From Sesamum alatum (lineage: Eukaryota; Streptophyta; Magnoliopsida; Lamiales; Pedaliaceae), in assembly GCA_034509735.1 (NCBI GenBank), contig JACGWO010000006.1:8137001-8201000 (forward strand): a stretch of 64,000 nucleotides of DNA, given 5' to 3'. This document shows, piece by piece, positions 56,301 to 64,000 of the stretch. Each line of letters starts with the position of its first letter. Position 1 is the stretch's first letter. The position numbers were made by a program, and so were the translations under genes. The notes under the pieces are model-generated. The model saw nothing but the letters and a program-made list of their open reading frames with translations. It did not search any database and was not told where the DNA came from.

Positions 56301-59300
56301 ATAGACAGACTTCTTCAACTTGTATGACAACACTAACTTGCTCTTGTATATCAGATGATAAAGAGAAGAAACTAACATTATGTAATTATGAAATAGTAAT
56401 AAAAAGTTTTGCACAAGCATTTTGAACACAAGTATCCTATTACAATGTAAACTTAAAAGGGAAAATGGAAGATAAACAATAACAAGCAAAGACCAGGCAG
56501 TAGAAGATGTAACAACCAGGAAGCCATCATGTCCGATGTGGAATAAAATAAAACAACTTTACCAGAGGTAATTAAAGAAGGGCAAATGTGCAATTACACT
56601 CGTTTAATATAGGAAATATTTTCATCAAAGTTTTGTTCATGAATACAACAGTTGGGCCGTAGAATTTTCACAACAAGCAAGTGGTTACAATATGTTTATT
56701 CCAAGGTCTTGAAAAAGCACTTCAAACATTCAAGCGCTTCACATAGTGTCCCCATTTAAGGGTCCAGCCCTCGTCCATTATATCGTATGGACTAGGATAA
56801 GATACACTTAGCCCCACTTTGATATAACTTTATTATCTGACTATTCATTGTGATGAATTTAGCAACTGATGTCTTGAAATAACAATGTGTAATCTTTGTA
56901 AAGTTTATCATCTTATGAGTAAATTATCCATTGTATGAATTAGTATGGATAGAAATAAGATTAACTATGTTTTACTTTTCAGAAACAATATTGAGTACAC
57001 GTGCAATGCTTATAGTAGAGTGAACTCTGTGTTCTTGTTGTAAGATAGTATAAAGGGAGCTTTTCAAAGACGTAAATCAGTCAATTATAATCTTTGCTAA
57101 AAATTATAAAGAACCTATCCAGTAATATGGGAAATAAAGAATCTACTATAAGTATACTGCCAACTCAGCTATCCCAAGTGTTTCTACATCTCCAGGTTTC
57201 TCTGCTGCTTCTTCTGGGAGTTTTGGATATCAGATTCTGGCACCACTACTTATATCATTGTACTAAATTTCTTTTCATTCTTCTTCTCTAATTCCTTGTG
57301 ACCTATCTGCATTGATAACGACTCATACTCTTCGGTGTTTGGTTATGGTGCTGTTTATTCCACTATATTTCTTACTCTTTAACAAGTTCTCTTTACTCTA
57401 TATTGTCAATTAGTCAGCTTACTAAATCTAAAATGGTGATGATTACGAACGTGCTGGCCTTGATTATTATGACACAATTACTACACCTGTAGATCCCAGT
57501 GCTCTTCCTAATTTGTCTCCTCCTCCTATCAGTAACAATTTCACCTTGGTCATGCCTCCTTCTCCAAGTTGAAGCAACTTCTATTATTTGAGTGTGAGTC
57601 ATCTGAGATGGGAAAACATTGTTATGCTTCCTTTCTAGTTGGAGCAGGAAACATAAGTATTATTTCCCCAGACTATTTCCTAGTCTTACAATGAGACTAT
57701 ACAGTATGCTAAGTGGAAGCTGGCCATAGAAGAGATGTCTGCCCTTGTCTCTAGAGAGAGTTGGAAGCTCGTCTCAACTCCTTCCAGTGTAGATCCTACG
57801 AAGCGCTTGGTGTTCACCATTAAATATCACGTTGATGGCACCATCAATGGATTGATAAGCCAGATTGGTTGGAAAAGGTTACACCCAAACTTAGGTCTTA
57901 ATGACCTTTTTCCTGGTCACTCCACCCTAACTCTTACCAGGAATTATTGCCCTCAGTGTTCATCAGGATTGACTTATGTATCAAATAGATGTGTAGAATG
58001 TCTTTGGTGATGCATGAGACGTCTTTATAGATCAACCAACAGAGTATGTTGCAACCGAACATTTCAGTTTCTTCAACGTCTAAAATATATTGTGTTGAGA
58101 AATAAAAATTTACTTGTTGAGTCTAGCAACTTCAATCCCAAGAAATATTGCAATTTACCCAAATCCTTGATTTCAAATTCCTAAGCTAGATATTTCTTCA
58201 ATCTACCATTTCTTCTGCATGATCCCTTGTAATCACATACCATCAGCATACAATACAGGATAATTACCTACTGAATCCCTGTGGCTTGATCATATTATAA
58301 ATGGCCTCCTCGATTTTGGAAAACTACATGCAAACACCCTTTCAGTGATGTATGGAGTAGAGATTCCCCCCCGGTCTCAAAAACAGTGATCATCATAGAA
58401 AAGCAATGATATCTCTAAAATTCCCCTTTGGATTTTGGACCACCATTTTCACCAATTCTGATGGAACAAAATGCCCTTCTACCTTACGCATATGAGGTGA
58501 CATGCTATCACTCTGCTTGTTATTTTAACAAAGTACAGGTGGAAATGTAAGTTTTTAGCGTCAACTGTAAGTTCTAAAATTTAGTTCTTTATTTAGCTAA
58601 TGAAATATTACTTTTTATTTTCTTTCTTATTTACTAATTTCTCTTTCTTTTTCACTTTCTATAATATAATTTTAAGTTGTAACTATTATCATTAAGCTAA
58701 TGTACCATAATTAATAATTTACTTTTGATACATATGATTAATCAACAAAATAAATTCATGGTACGAGATGTGTATGTGTATTGACAGTGTCTATGTCTGT
58801 AAACAGGTATGTCTACGTACATATGTGTTTGGGAGTATGTAAATAGTTAAGTGTGTGTGTGTGTATATGCATACATATATGTGTCTGTGTGAGAAGAGAG
58901 AGAAAGTGGTGCCTTTATTCAATTACATTACAAGTAATTGCATGTACATAAATTTAAGAAGTTGATACCAAAATATAAACATCCCCTGAACACCCTCCGG
59001 GAGAAACTAGAAGACCCAACATGTGATGAAGGGAGAAACGTAAAATTAGATGTCTCGACTTGAATTCATCAAAGAGCAATAGTTTATCAAATTAGCATAT
59101 TTGCATTTCTAAATTAGATTCAATATGCTTTTGTTAGGTGACCGTGATATCATTTAAGACTTGGGTTGGGAATTGAATATTCAAGAAATGGATCGAACCT
59201 CATTTTGTTTTTTCCTAATGTATTGAACAAAAATGGATGTTTGCTTGCAGTGAAACAATATTTGGCGAAAATTGCCATGTAAAACTTATTACTTACTCGT

Positions 59301-62300
59301 AATAAACAATGGAATCACTGATTCTTGAAACTAGTAGGAGGCACAAGTAAATGGGTAATGATGTAATAGGTAATAACATTCATGTCTACAGGCTAAGAGC
59401 AACCATGACGGACATGATTCTAGAAAAAGGTAGATCCAACAAAATTTAACGTCGAAGCAGCAGAGGTGAATTAAGCATGAGGGTAAGTGGACCACACTTC
59501 AACTGTGTTTCCAATATCAAAGATAGCTGGAGACGTATAACTGGAAGTAACTTTTACTCTCCCTGTCACAAATTAAATTGCCTCTTCGCCTCATCAACTT
59601 GCCAATTTGGGGGCCTAAACTTATGGTATATTGGCATCATGAAAAACACAGAGAAGACAGTTGAAAATTTTGAAATAAAGAAAAACACGCGCACACACGA
59701 ATACACCAAAAAGTTCTTGAAAGTTTTTTACTTCAAACGTACGAAAATATTTAACTTTAGAAGGCTCAGAGAACCCAAAGGGAAAGTTAGTTCTGTATCA
59801 CAAAATAAGACCCTACACGGCAAGACCAAAGGGAAAAGAACCCAAATACTCTATCTCCGTTGCACTGAATAGTAGGATAAACTAGAAAAAGATAAAGTTT
59901 CTTAAATGAAAATGTTTACCAAGAAAACAGTGGGAATATTCAAATCGTAATAGCGTACAAACATGCATAGAATACTGAGTACCTCGAGCTGATTTGTTGT
60001 CAAAAATGCTTGTATTCCATGTATTGGTGCTCCAATTGGGAAACGAAAATCAAGTTCTACAAGTAGATATGTATTTCAATTAGGCATGCAAATGTTCTAA
60101 TTTGATAACATGTACCTTCAAAGCTACATGTCAATGGATCATTTACTTTGCAAAGTAGATAGATAACTCTTGTATTAAATATTGATCATACCGCCAATTT
60201 CACCCCCTTTATTGACAAAAGTGTGAGTATGTTGCTTCACAAGCAGATTTTTATCAGCGCCGACCTGCACCAAACAAATTGGAAAATTAATAAGAGACAA
60301 TTTCCAGTAAAATATGATGTCATTAATCTGCATAAAGCAAGCACTCAGACATAACTCGACAATGGTGATTATTGACACCAGCAGAGCTTATTTAATCTGG
60401 GCATCACCAGATAGAAATTACACACAGCACCATTTTGTTCGGAGCAACCACTAAACCAAGGTCCATTAGGTGCACCCTTACTAAACACTCCAGAACAAAT
60501 ATTTTAAAGATCTTCTTACAGAACAAAACTAAAACAACATTACACTTATGACTCATGCAAAGTTTAGCAATGAAAACCACATCATTTTAAGTTCCCTCAG
60601 GAATTAAATGAACAATCTCTGGCAGCATGGAGTTCAATGAAAAATCTCAAGGGAATAGAAGATGTGTCCTAATTTAATGAATATTAAGTGGCACCATCAA
60701 ACATTTGAAGGAAATGTTAGCCGAATATCCATGCAAGACCTTGAAGATCAAGCATGGACGTGCTACAGTAAAGAGCATATAATGTCCTACTACAGCAAAA
60801 AATAGCAGCATACAATGATTTCCCTTTAGTAGGAAGAGGCCCTATAGTAGACAACATGCTACCGGCACATGCATTTGTGTTTTTGTCTATTGTTTTCTTA
60901 ACCCGCTATAAAAAGCTCTTCCATTTCTTGATTCTTGTGTATAACCCAACCAAAAGCAATTGTCTCCTTCACCTGATCTTCCTTCTAGCATGGTGAAGAG
61001 GGACTAAAACTCAAACGGATACAAGAAAGCATATTACAGCTTTTAAATCACTTTTTCCACATGTATGAGCGTAATGGTTAACATATGACTAGCTAATTTA
61101 TTGGAAGGATTTTAGTGTCCAGTATAGCATATTGGCCTACAAATTGAGCACCCGTCTTTGCAAGAGTGAGGAGGAATAAGTTAACTTTTAGTCTTTTTCT
61201 ATGAAATACGTACAATAAGATGGCAAACAATTGAAATGGAGAAACTAGAATTGAGATAATAGGCGAAGTCTTCTCTATTTCACTCTTCTTATTCCAAGAA
61301 AAATGAAATGGCCTATTTGTTGGTTCATGTCTACAGCTACATGGAACTCAAAACTTGCATCTCGTTTAGTTGTAGGAAGATGAACCACATGGAAGAAATG
61401 AATTGTATTGCATCAATATTAGGAATGAATCACAAAAGATATATAACTTATGAGGAAATATGAAGTGACTTTGGCAGATAAACTCCACAAATATTTATGT
61501 ATCCATAATAAACCCCTTGGATGGCTGCGGTTTGAGGGGGAATTCATAATCCCCAATAGTGCCGGGGGGAACCATATCTTTCTTAGACAAATCTAACCTT
61601 GATATGTTTTGGTTTAAGCATAATTCTTTGCATGGTGTCATATGACATGAGTAAGTATAATCAAAGTGTGTAGTTAGTGATGGAATAACAAGGTTTGCTT
61701 AAAATATATAATAAAGTTAGGTGACCTTTATTATAAACCACTTTATCTCTTTTCATAATATAAATCTTCAATCAAGCACCATGGGTATTATGCCAACAAA
61801 TCAAATTAACACACTCATATAATAATGATACTAATGCTGAGATCAAATATCATATACAAAAGTGACTATAGGAAAAGGAAATGATGAAAAAATGAAACTC
61901 ATAACCAAAGAACGATTTCAATATATACTTCATACATCAGAATATTTCAACAACAAACGATTTCAAAGTTTACCTGACGATGTCAAATCTCACTACAGAA
62001 ACTTTTTGATGATTAGATGGTTTTAACCTTAAGAACATAGACTCTGGTGCTGATAATGTATTTCATGGAATAACACAAAATAAGATGGTTTGAAACAGTA
62101 GAAACTAGAATTGAGAGAATAAGAGAAAAGTTTCTATTTCATTTCTTCTGATTCCGTATAAATGAGAGGGCCTATCTATAGACTCATTTCTACAACTATA
62201 TATAACTCAAAAAGCTTTTTGTTTTAATTCAAGGCAGATAAAGCACATGGAGAAAATGAAAGGTGAATCATAAAAGACTTGTAAGCTATGAGGAATATGA

Positions 62301-63322
62301 AATAACTTTTTGACATAGACATCCAGAAATATTAATATCAAAACAACTTTACCTTTTTCATCAAGCGAAAAAGATTGTTATAGCAACCAAAGAAAACATG
62401 CAGTCCCATCTCAATGTGATTACCCTGTTTGTCTACAAAAGAACCCACTTTTCCACCAATGAAAGGCCTTGATTCATAAATATCTACCTGCAAATATCAA
62501 AGAGATCCATGCCATCACTCTAATAGAACAAACAAGAAAATCCAAAATCCAGCATCCTTCTTAGGAAATAAAGGAGCTAGACTTTAAACTCATTATCTAA
62601 ATCCATCTCACAAATGAAGAGCAAGGGGTATCAAACTGATTACGGTATTCTTTACTTGTTTTTATTGGGGTGCTAGGGGGGTAGGAGGTAGGTGGCATTC
62701 GAATCTAAACCTCATGGCCTTGATCCAAAAGCTCAACTGCAGTTGACATGCCAGCAAGCCCAGCTCCAATAATAGCCACTTTGAGCTTGGGGCCTCGATA
62801 ACGTTCAGGTTCTGGTGGAAATAAACCTTTTGCAGCTGCAAGGCGAAGCTCCATATTTATTGTGCGAAACAGAATTCTTTCCCAGACCCAAATGAAACAA
62901 TAATAACAAAGAAAACAATAATAGCATAAAAAATGAGGAGTTGGTTTTTAAATTTAGAGATAAAAACTGAAACATGATGAAAGTTCATCCACTAAACTGG
63001 AAATTAACAAGTAGCAGATAGAGAATTGATTCAATCGCCCAAATTTACAACAAAAGCCAAAGCACCAAGGCAACTAAAAGGAAGGAAAAGAATCAAACAA
63101 ACAAAATTAAACCAACAAGTCCTGCCTCGTCGTCGTACACATAACTGGTTAGTGAATTGAAGAACTATTACCATTAACACTCATGTCAGAGACGTTTGAG
63201 TCCAAATCAGAACGAACTACGAGCATGCGATGCCTCTTTAACTGGGTAGCAGAAGGCTCGGCTCGGAAACGAGCCCGGTTACCATTGGCCGGCAGGCAGA
63301 GAGAAGCAGAAGCAGCAGCCAT
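47314..63322 (-). CDS. ZDS: Zeta-carotene desaturase, 14 exons, complete
   Basis: Minus-strand exons: 63322-63172, 62835-62711, 62487-62354 (one border may be off by a base), 60264-60192, 60056-59983, 56254-56150, 55079-54835, 54742-54655, 51584-51542, 51455-51299, 51203-51075, 50989-50917, 48052-47888, 47469-47314. Joined product about 572 aa. The N-terminus ([20 protein letters not shown]) looks like a plastid transit peptide. The FAD-binding motif is [19 protein letters not shown] at about residues 70-88. Family blocks follow: [103 protein letters not shown] converts 9,9'-di-cis-zeta-carotene to prolycopene in plastids, after phytoene desaturase, passing electrons to plastoquinone. Introns 3, 5, 8 and 12 are 2-4 kb and hold repeats. 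No disabling change was seen. Confidence 0.96.
48400..49165 (+). pseudogene. Ty1/Copia polyprotein fragment (RT end and RNase H), antisense in ZDS intron 12
   Basis: Plus-strand pieces: [21 protein letters not shown], then [20 protein letters not shown], then [19 protein letters not shown] and [13 protein letters not shown], then [14 protein letters not shown]. This is the standard order of the C-terminal end of a Copia polyprotein. Several frameshifts break it. It runs opposite to ZDS, between exons 13 and 12. Confidence 0.82.
49169..49345 (+). mobile_element. Probable 3' LTR start of the Copia fragment
   Basis: A purine-rich GCTTGAGGGAGG tract (49145-49155) is followed shortly by TGTTACGAG, the expected layout of a polypurine tract and LTR. 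The right end of the LTR is not clear. Confidence 0.45.
49363..50180. mobile_element. Foldback element in ZDS intron 12
   Basis: The left AAATTACACAAATCTACCTG, then CACCTCCCTTAAGGTTTG, pairs with the right CAAACCTCAGGGGAGGTTTA and GTAATTATC. The inner AAGTTTTTTTATTTTTC pairs with a TATGTATTTTTAAAAACTTT segment. AT-rich centre. Ends approximate, no target duplication found. Confidence 0.5.
50642..50810 (+). mobile_element. Copia-type LTR followed by a tRNA-Met primer binding site
   Basis: It starts TGTTGGAATATC and runs about 155 bp to TCTCACA. Then comes TGGTATCAGCAG (50798-50809), close to the initiator-methionine tRNA primer site TGGTATCAGAGC of Copia elements. Only a short internal stretch follows before ZDS exon 12, so the rest is lost. 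Confidence 0.65.
52525..53402. mobile_element. Large foldback element in ZDS intron 8
   Basis: Left arm GGGTAAATATTATAGTTGGT, then TCCCATAAGTTTGTGTTTAG. Right arm in reverse AAATATTATAGTTGATCCC, then TTAAGTTTTCGTTTAGAAC. The element spans almost 880 bp, and the centre is non-palindromic AT-rich DNA without a gene. No target duplication could be read. Confidence 0.6.
55295..55738. mobile_element. hAT-type MITE with 8-bp target duplication in ZDS intron 6
   Basis: Ends TAGGGATGGTAACGGG (left) and, in reverse, TCACGGATGGCAAAGGG (right). Both are followed by GGTCTGGG/GGTCCGAG-type GC-rich subterminal stretches, with an AT-rich centre. The flanks ATAACCCT (55287-55294) and TTAACCCT (55739-55746) match at 7 of 8 positions. 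Short inverted ends plus 8-bp duplication suggest hAT. Confidence 0.72.
57600..58100 (+). pseudogene. Ty1/Copia reverse-transcriptase fragment in ZDS intron 5
   Basis: [20 protein letters not shown], then [18 protein letters not shown], recalls the Copia RT start (EMxALxxxxTWELV ... RWVFTIKYxPDG). The next part is frameshifted and fades near 58100. Upstream simple sequence (57480-57560) may be linker from the same element. Plus strand, opposite to ZDS. Confidence 0.65.
58840..58895. repeat. (GT)n-rich simple sequence
   Basis: Interrupted GT/TATG run (GTGTGTGTGTGTATATGC) in ZDS intron 5. Confidence 0.75.
61225..62300. repeat. Diverged direct repeats of about 240 bp, possibly LTR remnants, in ZDS intron 3
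   Basis: Segments 61225-61470 and 62085-62300 share ordered phrases: GAAACTAGAATTGAGA, then GAAATGGCCTATTTG or GAGAGGGCCTATC, then CATGGAAGAAATGAA or CATGGAGAAAATGAA, then GAATCACAAAAG or GAATCATAAAAG. The roughly 600 bp between them is non-coding. A shortened LTR pair is possible but unproven. Confidence 0.45.
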
Positions 63323-63947
63323 GCACTTGTTCTTTCTGCTTATGGGATTGTGGGTGTTGAAATAGGAAGCAAAAGAATCAAGAATTGCAACGAAGAGAAT
63401 GAAGGGAAGCGGGGGACTGGATTAGGCAAGTGGGATGGGTATCTAGAGAGAGGCAGATGCTGAAAGAGAAATTTGTCAGGACATCAAACCGAATTTTGAG
63501 CAGCTGTTGATAGTTAACGTGAGCACAAAAGTGGTGCTAAGGTTTGGTTGGTTGGGGGAGAGTGGTGGGGTAGGGGGCTTTTTGGCGTTCTGCACTCCCG
63601 ACTACAATTTACCCACCTATTGGCGTGACGGTTAGTACTCAATTCGATGAAAAACATAAATGTTGGGTATTAATATTGATGATATGGAAATAGAGGGTAT
63701 CAGAGGTGAAATAAAGTTATATTTGGGTGTGTGTACATCCCTCCGGTATATTCTATTATTATTCCCCGAAAAGTGTAAGTGTTACAAAATGCAAAGGTTG
63801 GGGGTGCTTTGTAAAAAAAAACGGTTGGGGGGTAATGTGCAAAACGATCCCAAAGGTTGGGGGTGTCTGCTTTTAACTCAAAAAAAAAAAGGAAGTAGAT
63901 GCAGAAGCAGAAAAATCTAAAACAAGACTTAACAGTGTAAAACTTAC
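63323..63947 (-). promoter_or_regulatory. ZDS 5' flank and presumed promoter
   Basis: Upstream of the ZDS start codon on the minus strand. No confident TATA box or light-response element was identified. Part of it (63780-63880) repeats CAAAGGTTGGGGGTG, which looks like half of a foldback element. Confidence 0.3.
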
Positions 63948-64000
63948 ATCAGATGCAGATGCAGGTGTGCCTGTAGGTTGTGTTGTTGCAGATGGTGCTG
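63948..64000 (-). CDS. Possible last part of an exon of an upstream minus-strand gene
   Basis: On the minus strand an open stretch reading APSATTQPTGTPASASD is followed directly by a good donor site GAT|GTAAGTTT. It is cut by the window edge, so nothing more can be said. It may equally be non-coding. Confidence 0.2.

Noticed and set aside
1..64000. CRISPR arrays, tRNA or rRNA genes, operons
   Set aside because: No regular spacer arrays or clover-leaf/rRNA sequences recognised; the gene structure is eukaryotic. A covariance-model scan for tRNAs would be needed to exclude them fully.

Overview
The window is nuclear DNA from a flowering plant. It is AT-rich, the three genes carry many GT-AG introns, and all the mobile elements belong to plant classes. 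The gene set (a carotenoid desaturase with a plastid-leader-like N-terminus, a plant-type cytochrome b561, the SKI3 exosome cofactor) fits a dicot. The look of the L1 and Copia pieces suggests an asterid, perhaps Lamiales, but that is an impression and not shown by the sequence. There are no bacterial features, CRISPR arrays, or rRNA/tRNA genes that I could recognise.

Three host genes could be rebuilt exon by exon. (1) 1012-6944, minus: a four-exon cytochrome b561 (ascorbate-dependent transmembrane ferrireductase family) of 222 aa with all four haem histidines. (2) 29785-44102, plus: a 22-exon SKI3-like tetratricopeptide protein (scaffold of the cytoplasmic Ski-exosome RNA decay complex) of about 1180 aa, with one unresolved one-base problem at the exon 14/15 junction. 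(3) 47314-63322, minus: a complete 14-exon zeta-carotene desaturase (ZDS, carotenoid pathway, plastid) of about 572 aa. SKI3 and ZDS converge tail to tail. A possible last exon of a further minus-strand gene touches the right edge. The three genes do unrelated jobs.

Between and inside the genes lies a dense layer of transposable elements. 1-7540: the b561 gene, whose introns are packed with foldback elements and small CACTA-type elements. 7543-12723: a 5.1-kb L1-type LINE with a 19-bp target duplication, decayed by frameshifts. 12871-17030: a Mutator-like element with long terminal inverted repeats carrying a mudrA-type transposase remnant and a plant mobile domain (PMD) gene remnant, head to head. 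17046-19436: a foldback element, a three-copy tandem repeat and an hAT-like element with 8-bp target duplication. 20049-26942: a 6.9-kb CACTA element with dense GGAACGGT-type repeats, which has lost its transposase core, inserted in an older retroelement-like sequence. 27290-29090: a second, more decayed PMD copy. The SKI3 and ZDS introns hold further foldback elements, an hAT-type MITE and Copia fragments.

The most notable pattern is a set of long near-palindromic elements, mostly beginning with GGG or GG and often followed by A/T-rich ...AAAT. At least seven are flanked by exact 8-11 bp direct repeats that can be read directly. This points to Mutator-type foldback transposition, and five of the seven sit in the introns of one small gene.
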